Assembly (NCBI RefSeq): GCF_900100885.1
Contig: NZ_LT629692.1
Span: 3,348,001-3,412,000, forward strand
Direction of reading: 5' to 3'
Source: Microbacterium pygmaeum
Lineage (GTDB): Bacteria; Actinomycetota; Actinomycetes; Actinomycetales; Microbacteriaceae
DNA length: 64,000 nucleotides
Of the stretch, positions 36,122 through 45,593 are shown one piece after another. Both the position numbers and the translations under genes were made by a program. Below the pieces are notes generated by a model, which saw nothing but the letters and a program-made list of their open reading frames with translations, was not told the DNA's origin and did no database searches. Every line of letters starts with the position of its first letter. The stretch's first letter is position 1.

Positions 36122-36619
36122 TCAGCCGCGCGCTTCGCGCGCCAGCAGGCTGCGCTTCACGTCCAGCCCCCAGGCGAAGCCGCCGAGGGATCCGTCCGAA
36201 CGCAGGACGCGATGGCAGGGCACGAACAGCGCGGGGGCGTTGCGGGCGCAGATGGATGCTGCAGCCCGCACGGCTGCGGGCGATCCGAGTTCGGCGGCGA
36301 ATTCGCTGTAGGAGAGCGGATGCCCCGGCTCGATGCCCCGCAACGCCGACCAGCCGGCCAGCTGCATGGCGGTGCCCGACTGGACGACCTCGACGTCGTC
36401 GATCGCCGAGAGGTCGCCCTCGTAGTAGGCGAGGACTGCGTCCGCGGCATCCGTCTCCCCCGCCACGACCGACTGCGGGCGCGCGGACGGGCCGATGCGG
36501 TGCAGGATCTCGTCGTGGTCGGCGCTCCACCCGGACGCGAGGACCCGCCCCCGGTCGTCGGCGACGAGGGTGAAGGGTCCATCGGGTGTGTCGAGGGTCT
36601 GGATGACGGCGGTGCTCAT
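36122..36619 (-). CDS. ogt: Methylated-DNA--[protein]-cysteine S-methyltransferase
   Basis: 165 residues. The methyl-acceptor Cys135 is in FVPCHRVLRSDGSLGGFAWG, and the HTH that finds O6-alkylguanine is PAAVRAAASICARNAPA. This is a suicide repair protein for O6-methylguanine. Its ATG overlaps the stop of the upstream Ada-AlkA gene by 4 nt, so the two are one alkylation-repair operon. Together they supply functions that E. coli splits differently between Ada and AlkA. Confidence 0.93.
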   Translation of the reverse strand: MSTAVIQTLDTPDGPFTLVADDRGRVLASGWSADHDEILHRIGPSARPQSVVAGETDAADAVLAYYEGDLSAIDDVEVVQSGTAMQLAGWSALRGIEPGHPLSYSEFAAELGSPAAVRAAASICARNAPALFVPCHRVLRSDGSLGGFAWGLDVKRSLLAREARG

Positions 36620-38226
36620 GAGGGATTCTCCGTACCGGTTGCAGGGTCAGGGATGTCGGGCGTGGGTCGGCGGGCGCCTGCGACCCGCGCCGGATCGGGT
36701 CCCCCGACGACAGGCGCACGCCACGAACTCGTCACCGGCGCCGCGTACCAAAGGTGCGCCATCAGATAGCTGCGCCAGGGCGCGGCCCGTGCGGCCCAGG
36801 CGGTCAGGCCCGCGGCGTCGGCGGGGATACCCGCCGACGCCGCGCCGGCACGGGCGGCGACATCGCCGGGCAGCAGCACATCCGGATCGCCGAGCACGCG
36901 CATCCGCACGTAATCGGCGGTCCACGGGCCGATGCCGGGCATCGCCAGCAGCGCGGCGCGCTGGTGCGCACCGTCGTCGCCGGGTCCGAGGTCGAGTTCG
37001 CCGGAGGTCAGCGCGGTCGCGGCGTTCGTGATCGACCGCACGCGGGCGGCAGGACCGCGCAGCACCTCGGGGCCGTGCTCGGCCAGCGCCGCCATCGTCG
37101 GGAAGAGGATCGCTGGGCTCCCGGCGACATCCGTGCGCTCTCCGAGCGCTGCGGCGAGCCAGCTCATCGCGGTGCGCGCCGCGGCCACCGAGATCTGCTG
37201 ACCGATCATCGCGCGGATGAGCATCTCGTGCGGGTCGACCGCGCCGGGTACCCGGACGCCGGGGATCCGCGCCACCAGGGGCGCCAGCTGCGGCTGCTGC
37301 GACAGCGCCTCGTCGACGGCGAGCGGATCGGCGTCCAGATCGAAGAGCCTCCGGGCCCGCGCGACGAGCGAGGAGAGGTCGGCGAGGCTGGTCAGGCGGG
37401 CCCGCAGGCGCACGCGGCCCGTCTCATCGACGCGCATCTCGAACCACGCCGGTCCGCCGGGCAGGGCGATCGTGCGCGCGAACGTCTCGGCGGTCGCCGT
37501 CTCGACACCGGCAACGGCGTGGGCGGCCATCCATCCGAAGAGTCCGGCCGCATCCAGCGCACCGCGATGCGGCAGCACCAGGTCGATCGTGCCGGGCGCA
37601 GCCGTCAGCGCCCGACGGCGGCGTGCGCGCAACTGCAGGGGCGTCATTTCGAACACCTCTTGGATCGTGTCGTTGAACTGGCGGATGCTGGTGAAGCCCG
37701 CGGAGAAGGCGACGTCGGACACCGGCAGATCGGTGCCCACCAGCAGCATGCGCGCGGTGTGCGCGCGGTGCGCCCTGCTGAGGGCCAGAGGCCCTGCGCC
37801 GAGTTCGGTGGTGAGCATGCGCGTCAGGTGCCTCGACGAGTAGCCCAGCCTCGCCGCCAGGCCGGGAACGCCTTCACGCTCGACGACGCCGTCGGCGATC
37901 AGGCGCATCGCACGGCCCGCGGCGTCGCCGCGCAGGTTCCACTCCGGCGATCCCGGCGCCGCCTCGGGAAGGCAGCGCTTGCACGCGCGATACCCCGCCT
38001 CATGCGCCGCTGCTGAGGTGGCGAAGAAGCTGACGTTCGATGGTTTCGGCGTGCGGGCGGGGCAGCTCGGGCGGCAGTAGATCCCGGTGGATCGGACCGC
38101 GGTGACGAACTGCCCGTCGAACCGGGAGTCGCGGGAGTCGATCACCCGGTAGCGCTCGTCGAACGACATGGACGCGTTCCCCGGCGCTCCCGTCATCCTC
38201 GCAGCGGTCGGCGTGATCGGGCTCAT
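36616..38226 (-). CDS. Ada-type regulator/AlkA DNA glycosylase fusion
   Basis: 536 residues, three parts. Residues 20-90: Ada methyl-acceptor zinc domain with Cys51, Cys55, Cys82, Cys85 (spacing 4/27/3 equals E. coli Ada Cys38/42/69/72). Residues 95-185: AraC-type HTH (YSSRHLTRML, SDVAFSAGFTSIRQFNDT). Residues 195-510: AlkA-like glycosylase with the HhH motif AMPGIGPWTADYVRM and a downstream Asp in LLPGDVAAR. Likely senses methylphosphotriesters, activates the operon and excises alkylated purines. The Ada methyltransferase half is missing and is provided by the overlapping ogt. The start at 38226 has GAAGG just upstream; an 11-codon extension is possible. Confidence 0.92.
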   Translation of the reverse strand: MSPITPTAARMTGAPGNASMSFDERYRVIDSRDSRFDGQFVTAVRSTGIYCRPSCPARTPKPSNVSFFATSAAAHEAGYRACKRCLPEAAPGSPEWNLRGDAAGRAMRLIADGVVEREGVPGLAARLGYSSRHLTRMLTTELGAGPLALSRAHRAHTARMLLVGTDLPVSDVAFSAGFTSIRQFNDTIQEVFEMTPLQLRARRRRALTAAPGTIDLVLPHRGALDAAGLFGWMAAHAVAGVETATAETFARTIALPGGPAWFEMRVDETGRVRLRARLTSLADLSSLVARARRLFDLDADPLAVDEALSQQPQLAPLVARIPGVRVPGAVDPHEMLIRAMIGQQISVAAARTAMSWLAAALGERTDVAGSPAILFPTMAALAEHGPEVLRGPAARVRSITNAATALTSGELDLGPGDDGAHQRAALLAMPGIGPWTADYVRMRVLGDPDVLLPGDVAARAGAASAGIPADAAGLTAWAARAAPWRSYLMAHLWYAAPVTSSWRAPVVGGPDPARVAGARRPTPDIPDPATGTENPS

Positions 38227-38292
38227 GCCTTCATCCTGACAGCCGCGCCCGACATCCACTAGCGGAAATCGGACACGGCTGTCGGACGAACC

Positions 38293-40311
38293 TCACCCGC
38301 TGATGATCGCGAATCCTCCGCTCGGAACGCTCACCGTCCTCGTGCCCTGAACGTCGTAGCTGCGCACCACTCCACCGGCTGAGTCGTACACCACCGCAGT
38401 GGCGGCTGCGCCGTCCCACCCGACCGACACCCGCTGCGGCACGGCAGCGCTGGAGTGCACGAGCTGCGTCGAGCCGCCAGCGCCGGTCAGCAGCAGACGC
38501 GATGCGATCGGACGCACGATCAACGCGTCCAGCTGCAGGGATCCGGACAGGACGTCCACGCGGACCGCGCCGCGGTCGGCGAGCGCAGGCAGCTGGAGTT
38601 GACGCGGCAGCAGCACCCCGTCCGTCGGCGAGATGCCCTGCGGCGGGGCGGACTCGCGCAGAAGGCCGAGCGGAACCCGATTCGCCGTCCACACCGACGT
38701 GCTCGCGTTCCCGGGCGCGGACCACACCACGGGCTCGACCCACCGTCGCGTCGAATCCGTCCCGATGTCGACCACGGCGTGCTGACCTCGGGTGAGGGTG
38801 AGCGAATCGCCCGACCAGCTGGACTCGCCGGTCCACGACTCGGGTGTGGTGATCGTCCCGTCGGTCTCGGCGGCGCTCTCGGCCTCGATCAGTTCGAGCC
38901 CGTCACGGTCGGCGATCGTGGCGACCGAAGCGGCACGCACCGCGAGGTCGGGACGCTCGTCGAGGGCGATCATCGTCAGCAGGCCGTGGATCGTGCTCTC
39001 GGCGCCGCTGTTGCGGTTGACCGTGCCGTCAGGCTGAAGACCGTCGAAGGTGACGCCGGTGGCGGGGTCGTACATCTTCGCCCCGGCGGCGTTCGCCCCG
39101 AAGAACCAGGCCGCCTGCATGCCGGCCAGCGCCTCGAAGCCGGCGGAACCGGTGGCGTCGGCGACCGCGAGCAGCGACTGCACCCGTGAGTCGGCACCGT
39201 AGGCGATCTGCACCCGATCGGTCGGACTTGGGAACCATCCGTTGTCCGGCCCGCCTGCGGTCAGGAGAGTGGTGAAGAACGAGGACGCGTCGGTGACGGC
39301 GGGCGCCCCCAGGGCCGGATCGCCCAGGACGACGGATGCCTCGGCCAGCGCCGCCGGCATCTGCGAGCCCCATGCGTGCCACATGCTGCGCGACTGCGCC
39401 CACGGCAGGATCGCACCGTAGGGCCATGACCGCACGGATCCCGCAGACATCGCCGCGATCCCCTCGGCGAGTTGCCGCAGGGCGTCCCTCGATGCCACGT
39501 CGTCGGGCTCGGCGCTCACGCGCGCCGCGAGTCCGAGCACCGCCTCAGCCGAGGCATCCGCCCCGTCGACGATCAACCATGCCGGCACGCGCATGCCGTC
39601 AGACTCGGTCCACTCGCCGTAGCGGGAGAGCACCTGCCGATCAAGTGCACCGACCGACAGCGCCAGGCGCTCCTCGAGGAAGGCCGCGAAGTCGGGATCG
39701 ACGTCCTGGAACGCGGCGTATCCCTCGCCGAGCGCCCAGATGGTGCGCGCGAGCCAGTAGCTCGGGCCGGAGTCGGACGGATCCGGCAGCTCCACCGGCT
39801 CCGCCGACGGGTTCAGAGCGCCATCGGGCTGCATCCACAGCACGACGTTGCCCGCATTCGCGCCGTCCGTCGTCTGCAGGTAGGCGACGGACCGGAGCAG
39901 CTCGTAGGCCTTCTGCCGACTCGAGTCCTGCCCGCTCTGCTGCCAATGGCGCAGGTACACCACGGCGGTGCGTGCGACGTCGTCGGCGTTGTAGGCGCCC
40001 TGGCCCCAGTCCCCCGTCGCAGGATCCAGCGTGCCGCCGCCGACCCGCTCGAATGTGCCGCCGTCGCGCGCATCGGCATAGGTCCACGGCATCACGAGCG
40101 CCGGTTCCTCCTCGAGGCGGTAGGTCGTGTGACCGGCGACGTCCGCAGGCGGTGTGACTTCGTCCAGCAGGAAGTCCAGGTGCGCGAGGTTCGTCAGCGG
40201 CGGCTGGTCGGCGTGCGCCGCGGCGGGTCCCGCGAGTGAGATGGTCAGAGCGAGGACCGCTGCGCCGGCCAGAGCCGATACGCGCGCACCTCGTCGTGCT
40301 TGCGTCGTCAT
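38293..40311 (-). CDS. Secreted protein of unknown family in the GH130 locus, possible six-hairpin glycosidase fold
   Basis: 672 residues. Sec signal peptide with a likely cut after AAAHA (about residue 34). The middle part (about 45-460) has repeating helix pairs with WLARTIWALGEGYAAF, YGAILPWAQSRSMWHAWGSQMP and NRNSGAESTIHGLLTMIAL. That layout recalls (alpha/alpha)6 six-hairpin glycosidases or lyases. The last 200 residues are beta-rich (about 470-672) and could be a carbohydrate-binding or jelly-roll part. I cannot assign a named family. It is the last gene of a sugar-importer operon with GH130, so an extracellular glycan enzyme is the best guess. Confidence 0.7.
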   Translation of the reverse strand: MTTQARRGARVSALAGAAVLALTISLAGPAAAHADQPPLTNLAHLDFLLDEVTPPADVAGHTTYRLEEEPALVMPWTYADARDGGTFERVGGGTLDPATGDWGQGAYNADDVARTAVVYLRHWQQSGQDSSRQKAYELLRSVAYLQTTDGANAGNVVLWMQPDGALNPSAEPVELPDPSDSGPSYWLARTIWALGEGYAAFQDVDPDFAAFLEERLALSVGALDRQVLSRYGEWTESDGMRVPAWLIVDGADASAEAVLGLAARVSAEPDDVASRDALRQLAEGIAAMSAGSVRSWPYGAILPWAQSRSMWHAWGSQMPAALAEASVVLGDPALGAPAVTDASSFFTTLLTAGGPDNGWFPSPTDRVQIAYGADSRVQSLLAVADATGSAGFEALAGMQAAWFFGANAAGAKMYDPATGVTFDGLQPDGTVNRNSGAESTIHGLLTMIALDERPDLAVRAASVATIADRDGLELIEAESAAETDGTITTPESWTGESSWSGDSLTLTRGQHAVVDIGTDSTRRWVEPVVWSAPGNASTSVWTANRVPLGLLRESAPPQGISPTDGVLLPRQLQLPALADRGAVRVDVLSGSLQLDALIVRPIASRLLLTGAGGSTQLVHSSAAVPQRVSVGWDGAAATAVVYDSAGGVVRSYDVQGTRTVSVPSGGFAIISG

Positions 40312-40325
40312 GTCGTTCCTTCGTT

Positions 40326-41396
40326 TCAGGTTGATGCGGCGTCGGTGCGCTCCAGGAGCGCGACGCCGATCTTGGAATCGGCCATGCCGTAGAAGACGAA
40401 CAGCCGCCCGTCGATCTCCTCGATCGCGGTGGGGAAGACGACGTTGGGCACGATGCCGCTGCGCTCGTCGTCGGTCTCGGGCGCCAGCAGCGGCTCGGCC
40501 GTACGCGCGATGACGGTGGACGGATCGTCGGCGCTCAGCAGCAGCGCGCCTGCGGCGTAGTTGACCTTCTGCTGCTGCGAGAACGCGCTGTCGATCACGC
40601 CGGTGACGCCGTGATGGATCACCAGCCAGCCCTCCGGCACGCGCAGCGGGGGTGGCCCTCCGCCGATCTTGAGCTCCTCGAACGGGTACTCAGGACCGGC
40701 GACGAACCGATGCTGTCCCCACAAAGCCAGGTTGGCGAGATCCTGCTGCACGTCCGCCAGCGGGATGTAGCTGATCCAGATCGACTGACGCTCGTCGCTC
40801 ACTCCGGCGGGGACGCGCACGCCCTGACCGGGCTTCGTCTCGTCGAGGTTCCACATCGGCCGGTGCAGCACGGCGAGCGACGCGGTGCCGTCCGGTGCGG
40901 TCACCGGCTCGGGGAAGAACACGGTGTCCTTGTTGTGGAAGAGGTTCAGATCCATATCCAGCGCGTCGTCGTAGCGGAAGAGTGCCGGGCCCAGCCGCCG
41001 CCACTCGCGGAGGTCCTCCGAGACCGCGATCGCCGTCCGCGGACCCAGCGGCCCGTAAGCCACGTAGGTCATGACGTGCAGGCCGAGCACGTCGATCCAG
41101 GTCGTGCGCGGATCCTCGACGCCGGCGTTGCCGACCCCGCGCTCCCACCCGCGATCGGGCTCGAGCACGATGCCCTCGCGTTCGACCGACACCGGGACGC
41201 CGTTCTCGACGACGACGCGGGCCAGGCCGACGCGCGAGACGTTGCCCTCGGCGACCAGGCGCGGCAGCAGGTACAACTCGCCGTCCGGCCCGCGCCCGGA
41301 GCCGGGGTTGAGGACGCCTTCCGCCTCGAGCGGGTCGCCGTCGCGCGGCGTCATCACGATGCCGACGCGGGTGAGTCGATAGGGAATCGAAGTCAT
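40326..41396 (-). CDS. GH130-family glycosidase/phosphorylase, beta-mannoside type
   Basis: 356 residues of five-bladed beta-propeller type. The family signature NAGVEDPRTTW holds the catalytic Asp95. Others are NKDTVFFPEP, GGGPPPLRVPEGWLVIHHGV and FVFYGMADSKIGVA. GH130 enzymes phosphorolyse or hydrolyse beta-mannosides inside the cell (no signal peptide is seen), releasing mannose-1-P or mannose. The exact linkage cannot be read from sequence. Start ATG 41396 is chosen because AAAGG lies 6 nt upstream; ATG 41402 overlaps the permease stop. Confidence 0.87.
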   Translation of the reverse strand: MTSIPYRLTRVGIVMTPRDGDPLEAEGVLNPGSGRGPDGELYLLPRLVAEGNVSRVGLARVVVENGVPVSVEREGIVLEPDRGWERGVGNAGVEDPRTTWIDVLGLHVMTYVAYGPLGPRTAIAVSEDLREWRRLGPALFRYDDALDMDLNLFHNKDTVFFPEPVTAPDGTASLAVLHRPMWNLDETKPGQGVRVPAGVSDERQSIWISYIPLADVQQDLANLALWGQHRFVAGPEYPFEELKIGGGPPPLRVPEGWLVIHHGVTGVIDSAFSQQQKVNYAAGALLLSADDPSTVIARTAEPLLAPETDDERSGIVPNVVFPTAIEEIDGRLFVFYGMADSKIGVALLERTDAAST

Positions 41397-41398
41397 GG

Positions 41399-42238
41399 TC
41401 ATCCTTTCACCCCGGATCCGAGGTCGTTCGTCGTGAAGTACCGCTGGAAGACGATGAACAGGGTCACCGCGGGCACCGCCAGCACGACGGCGCCGGCCAT
41501 CATGGCGCCGAAGGGGTTCGCGGTGGACGCCGCGATGTTGGAGATGAAGTTGGCCAGCGACACGGCCAGCGGCTGCATCGAGGCTTCCTTCGTGATCAGG
41601 AACGGCCACAGGAATTCGTTCCACGGGCCGATGAAGGTCAGCAGCAGGGCGGTCACCAATGCCGGACGCACGAGCGGAAGTGCGACGCTCCACAGCACGC
41701 GGAACTCCCCCGCACCGTCGATGCGCGCGGCCGAGAACAGATCTTTCGGCAGCTGCAGGAAGTACTGCCGGAAGATGATCACCGCGGTGGAGTTGATCAG
41801 GAACGGCAGGATCATGCCCAGATAGTTGTCGGAGAGTCCGAAGTCGCGGGCGATCATCACGTACAGCGGGATCATCAGCATCTGGAACGGGACCACCTGG
41901 ACCAGGATCAGCAGCGCGAACGTCGCTCCGCGCCCACGCCATTCCAGTACGGCGAGCGCGTAGCCGGCGAGCACGCCGAACACCACGGTGCCAAGAAGCA
42001 CCCCGCCGGTGAAGATCCCCGAGTTGACCAGGCCCTGGAACAGGTTGATCCGCTCGTTGATGTTCACGTAGTTCTCGCCGGTGAGGTTCGCCGGGTTGGG
42101 GAAGGCACCGCCGACGGTGGCATCCACGTCAGTCTGGAACGACCCGACCACCATGTAATAGAACGGGAACAGGAAGGCCAGGGCGCCGAGGCTGAGCACG
42201 ATGTACAGCGCGATCTTGCTTCCGAGTGCGCGTTTCAT
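41399..42238 (-). CDS. Sugar ABC transporter permease (MalG type)
   Basis: 279 residues, about six membrane helices, and the EAA loop LPKDLFSAARIDGAGEFRVLW at about 170-190 (given within the helix 4-5 loop). The C-terminus TNDLGSGVKG is typical of MalG-type subunits. It partners the MalF-type gene upstream, whose stop overlaps its start by 4 nt. Uptake of the oligosaccharide processed by GH130 is inferred from the operon. No dedicated ATPase is present here, as in the amino-sugar importer. Confidence 0.9.
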   Translation of the reverse strand: MKRALGSKIALYIVLSLGALAFLFPFYYMVVGSFQTDVDATVGGAFPNPANLTGENYVNINERINLFQGLVNSGIFTGGVLLGTVVFGVLAGYALAVLEWRGRGATFALLILVQVVPFQMLMIPLYVMIARDFGLSDNYLGMILPFLINSTAVIIFRQYFLQLPKDLFSAARIDGAGEFRVLWSVALPLVRPALVTALLLTFIGPWNEFLWPFLITKEASMQPLAVSLANFISNIAASTANPFGAMMAGAVVLAVPAVTLFIVFQRYFTTNDLGSGVKG

Positions 42239-43215
42239 GACTCGTCACTTCCCACGAGCTTGCGCTGGACCCACGCGATGAGCAGGACGAGCAGGATGAG
42301 GATGACGCCGATCGCCGAGGCCACGTCAGGATTGCCCTGCTCGATGCCCTTCTGGTACATCAGCAGGACCGGGGAGGTCGAGGCTCCGTTGGGCCCGCCA
42401 CCGCCGGTCAGCAGGTAGGGCTCGGTGAACAGGTTCGCCCCGGTGATGGTCGCCAGCAGCAGGACCAGGAAGGTCGCTGAGCGGACGCCGGGCACGGTGA
42501 CCGAGAAGAACTGCCGGATGCGGCCGCCGCCGTCCATCGCGGCGGATTCGTACAGCTCCTTCGGCACGTTCTGCAGCGCCGCGAGGTAGAGGAGGATGTA
42601 GAACCCGAGTCCCTTCCACGTCACGAACAGCGCGATCGTGGGCATCGCGAGGCTCGAGTTGACCAGCCACGACGGGTCTGGCGCGAGCGGCCCCAGGATG
42701 TTGTTGACAAGTCCGCCGCTGGAGAACAGGAACAGCCAGACGGCCACGACGGCGACGGACGCGGACACGTACGGGACGTAGTAGCTCACCCGGAAGAACG
42801 TGCGGGCGTGCACGACGCGGTCGAGCGCCGATGCGAGCACGATCGAGAGCACGACGGTCAGCGGCACGTTGATGACGAGGAAGATCCCGACGTTGCCGAA
42901 CGACTGCCAGACCGCCGGATCGGTGAGCACCGCGACGTAGTTGTCGAAGCCGACGAACGGTCGATCCACGACGGCGCCGGGTGCTGCGAAGAAGTAGTCC
43001 TGGAAGGACATCCACACCGCGAAGACGATCGGCCACGCGAAGATCACCAGGACGAAGATCAGGTACGGCGCGGCGAACAGGATGCCGAGTGGGTTGGCGC
43101 CCAGGAGCTTCCGGCGCCTTCGCGGCGTGCTGTGGTCATCCGGCGCACCGGCCGCCCGGCCGGCCGGCCGGGGGTCATCCCCCGTCCGTCCGGCCGGCTG
43201 GAGCGTCGTGCTCAT
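42235..43215 (-). CDS. Sugar ABC transporter permease (MalF type)
   Basis: 326 residues. The first 45 are Pro/Arg-rich and cytoplasmic, encoded by a low-complexity CCGGCC-rich stretch. Six helices follow (first at about 48-70). The EAA loop is VPKELYESAAMDGGGRIRQF. The start at 43215 directly follows the binding-protein stop; the frame stays open further upstream only as a shadow of that gene. It forms the channel with the next permease. Confidence 0.9.
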   Translation of the reverse strand: MSTTLQPAGRTGDDPRPAGRAAGAPDDHSTPRRRRKLLGANPLGILFAAPYLIFVLVIFAWPIVFAVWMSFQDYFFAAPGAVVDRPFVGFDNYVAVLTDPAVWQSFGNVGIFLVINVPLTVVLSIVLASALDRVVHARTFFRVSYYVPYVSASVAVVAVWLFLFSSGGLVNNILGPLAPDPSWLVNSSLAMPTIALFVTWKGLGFYILLYLAALQNVPKELYESAAMDGGGRIRQFFSVTVPGVRSATFLVLLLATITGANLFTEPYLLTGGGGPNGASTSPVLLMYQKGIEQGNPDVASAIGVILILLVLLIAWVQRKLVGSDES

Positions 43216-43216
43216 C

Positions 43217-44503
43217 TCAGTTCCCCGCCGCGAGATCGTCGACCTCGGTCGCCGTGTCGGAGAGGAACGTGTCCACGTCCGTGTCGCCGAAGATGACGGA
43301 CTCCGAGTAGCCGTCGCGGAACGCCTGCCAGATCTCGACCGAGTTCTGCACGTTGGGCACCTCCACCGTGCGCGAGGCCTGGTCGCCGAACTGCTCATAG
43401 GCCGGGTTCGCCGAGAAGTAGTCGGGGTAGGTCTCGGTCAGGTTCTGGCGCAGCGGCATCTGGCCCGTCTCTTCGAGCCACGCCCCGTCCTGCTCCTCGC
43501 TGGTGGCGAACTTCAGCACGTCCCACGCGGTGCCCTTGTTCTCGCAGGCGGTGAACATGCCGACGTTCTTGGCGTCGCTGAAGGTCCAGGTGTCCTCGGG
43601 AGCGGTGCCGTCCTGGGTGGGCACGGGGACCGCGCCCCAGTCCACGTCGTCGCCGTAGACCGAGATGGCCCAGGGGCCGACGATGGCCATCGCGGAGTAG
43701 CCGTCCGCGAAGGCGTCACCCTGGTACTGCTCCTGCCCGGCCAGCTGATCCTCGTACAACGTCGCCCAGAAGTCGGCGACGGCCTTGCCGTCATCGCTGT
43801 CGAAGGTCGCCTTCGCGTCCTCGACCAGTTGGGTCCCGCCGGTCTGCGCCGCGTAGAGCGGGTAGAAGTCGAACCACGACTGGAAGAATTCGCTGGTGGG
43901 CGCCGGGTTGATCGCGTACTGCGCGACCCCGGCATCCTTGAGCGTCTTGGACGTCGCAAGGAACTCGTCGTAGGTCGACAGCGCGGGGTTCTCCGGATCG
44001 AGCCCGGCCGCTGCGAACATCGTCTTGTTGTAGAAGATCATGACCGGGTTGGACTTCCACGGCATCTGGTAGAAGTCGCCGTCCTCGGAACGGTACTGAT
44101 CCGCGATCTCACCGCTGCGGGCGGTGATGTAGTCATCGCCGTCCTCGAAATCGGAGAGGTCGACCAGCCCGCCCTGCTTCTGGAACAGCGGCACCGCTGC
44201 CGGCGAGGTGTTGAAAATCAGGCACGGCGCGTTTCCGGCGGTGATCGCCGCGCCGATCGTCTCTTCGCTGGATGCGCCGGCCGGGATCTCCTGCGCTTTG
44301 ATCTGCTCGTCGGGGTGGTCGGCGTTCCACGCCTCGACCATCTGCTTGCCCCAGGCGATCTCCTGCTCGTTGTTGGAGTACCAGATCGTGATGTCGCCGT
44401 GGCTGTCCAAGCCGGCATCACCCCCGCCCCCGCCGCCGCCGCAGGCGGTGAGGGTCAGGACGCCGGCTACTGCTCCGGCGGTGAGAAGGATGCGTCGTCG
44501 CAT
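43217..44503 (-). CDS. Sugar ABC transporter substrate-binding lipoprotein (family 1)
   Basis: 428 residues. Lipobox LTAC (about 18-21), then an unusual run of seven Gly as tether, then an SBP family 1 domain (ITIWYSNNEQEIAWGKQ at the mature start, FYQMPWKSNPVMIFYNKTMF in the ligand cleft). Many aromatic residues (WFDFYPLY, ENKGTAWDVLKF) fit a sugar ligand. AAGGAG lies 6 nt before ATG 44503. Context suggests a mannose-containing oligosaccharide. Confidence 0.9.
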   Translation of the reverse strand: MRRRILLTAGAVAGVLTLTACGGGGGGGDAGLDSHGDITIWYSNNEQEIAWGKQMVEAWNADHPDEQIKAQEIPAGASSEETIGAAITAGNAPCLIFNTSPAAVPLFQKQGGLVDLSDFEDGDDYITARSGEIADQYRSEDGDFYQMPWKSNPVMIFYNKTMFAAAGLDPENPALSTYDEFLATSKTLKDAGVAQYAINPAPTSEFFQSWFDFYPLYAAQTGGTQLVEDAKATFDSDDGKAVADFWATLYEDQLAGQEQYQGDAFADGYSAMAIVGPWAISVYGDDVDWGAVPVPTQDGTAPEDTWTFSDAKNVGMFTACENKGTAWDVLKFATSEEQDGAWLEETGQMPLRQNLTETYPDYFSANPAYEQFGDQASRTVEVPNVQNSVEIWQAFRDGYSESVIFGDTDVDTFLSDTATEVDDLAAGN

Positions 44504-44522
44504 GTGCTGCTCCTTGTTTCGG

Positions 44523-44541
44523 GCGCGGCGGGGGGCCGCGC
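44523..44541 (-). other. Small stem-loop between lacI and the binding-protein gene
   Basis: 7-bp arms GCGCGGC and GCCGCGC around a G-rich loop, 20 nt before the binding-protein start. It may set relative expression or protect the 5' end after processing. Confidence 0.35.
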
Positions 44542-44552
44542 GAGGGTTTCTC

Positions 44553-45575
44553 TCAGGGGAAGGCGGGTCCGGTCGACTCGCGGATGATCAGGGTGGGGTC
44601 GGGAAGGGTCAGATGCTGCGGGTCGGCACCTTCGAGCGCGGCCAGCAGTGTGCGCGCCGCCGCCGAGCCCCACTGTCTGGCCTCCGTGGCGACGGTGGTG
44701 AGCGAGGGGTGCAGGTGCCGGCCGAGCTCGGCGTCATCGAACCCGGTGAGCGAGAGGTCCTCGGGGACGCGCAGACCCGTCCGCTGCGCGACACCCAGTC
44801 CCGCGACCGCCATGAGGTCGTTGGAGTAGACGATGGCGGTGGGTCGCTCGCTCTGCTCCAACAGGCGGCGCGTCGCGGCGGCTCCTTCGGCGGCGCTGAA
44901 GTCGGTGGGAATCGTCTGGGATCCGATGCCCGCGGCATCCGCGGCATCCTGGAACGCGATCGCGCGACGACGGGAGTGCAGCATCTCCTCCGGGCCGGCG
45001 ACATGGGCGATCCGCCGATGGCCCAACGTTACGAGGTGGTCGACCGCACGCCGGATGCCCGCGCCGTCGTCGACGGAGATGGAGGAGAAGGGACTCGGCT
45101 GATCGGGAACACCGAGCGTGACCGCGTCGAGCCCGAGCTCGGCCACGAGCGCCACCCTTTCGTCGCCTGCCCGCAGATCGGTGAGGATCACGCCGTCCAC
45201 GCGCCGGTCCTTCGCGAGCCCGCGATACGTCTCTGCCTCGTGTCGACCCGGTGTCGCGACGGCCAGCACCAGCACCTGACCGGACACCGAGAAGACGTCC
45301 TCCATTCCGGCGATGAACGCGGGGAAGAAGGGGTCGGCGGCGATGACATCCGCGCTTCGCCCGATCACCAGGCCGCACGCGAAGGAGCGGCCGGTGCTCA
45401 GGGCACGCGCCCGGAGGCTGGGCGTCCAGCCGAGTTCCTCGGCGACGTGGAGGATGCGCTCGCGGCTCTCGCGCGAGACCCCCGGCCGGTCGTTGAGGGC
45501 GAAGGAGACGAGGCCCTTGCTCACACCCGCATGGCGCGCGACATCCGCGATCGTCGGGCGCGGGTCGGCGGGCAT
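44553..45575 (-). CDS. LacI-family transcriptional regulator of the GH130 operon
   Basis: 340 residues. LacI HTH and hinge at about 7-60 (TIADVARHAGVSKGLVSFAL, then RARAL in the hinge), and a periplasmic-binding-protein-like effector domain (about 65-335; ASNDL-like YSNDLMAVAG). Start ATG 45575; a 25-codon extension runs through the operator region and is rejected. It is the first gene of the operon and has two AACCGGTT sites just upstream, so it should repress itself and all the downstream genes. Confidence 0.9.
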   Translation of the reverse strand: MPADPRPTIADVARHAGVSKGLVSFALNDRPGVSRESRERILHVAEELGWTPSLRARALSTGRSFACGLVIGRSADVIAADPFFPAFIAGMEDVFSVSGQVLVLAVATPGRHEAETYRGLAKDRRVDGVILTDLRAGDERVALVAELGLDAVTLGVPDQPSPFSSISVDDGAGIRRAVDHLVTLGHRRIAHVAGPEEMLHSRRRAIAFQDAADAAGIGSQTIPTDFSAAEGAAATRRLLEQSERPTAIVYSNDLMAVAGLGVAQRTGLRVPEDLSLTGFDDAELGRHLHPSLTTVATEARQWGSAAARTLLAALEGADPQHLTLPDPTLIIRESTGPAFP

Positions 45576-45593
45576 GCGGGCTCCATTGCTTCT

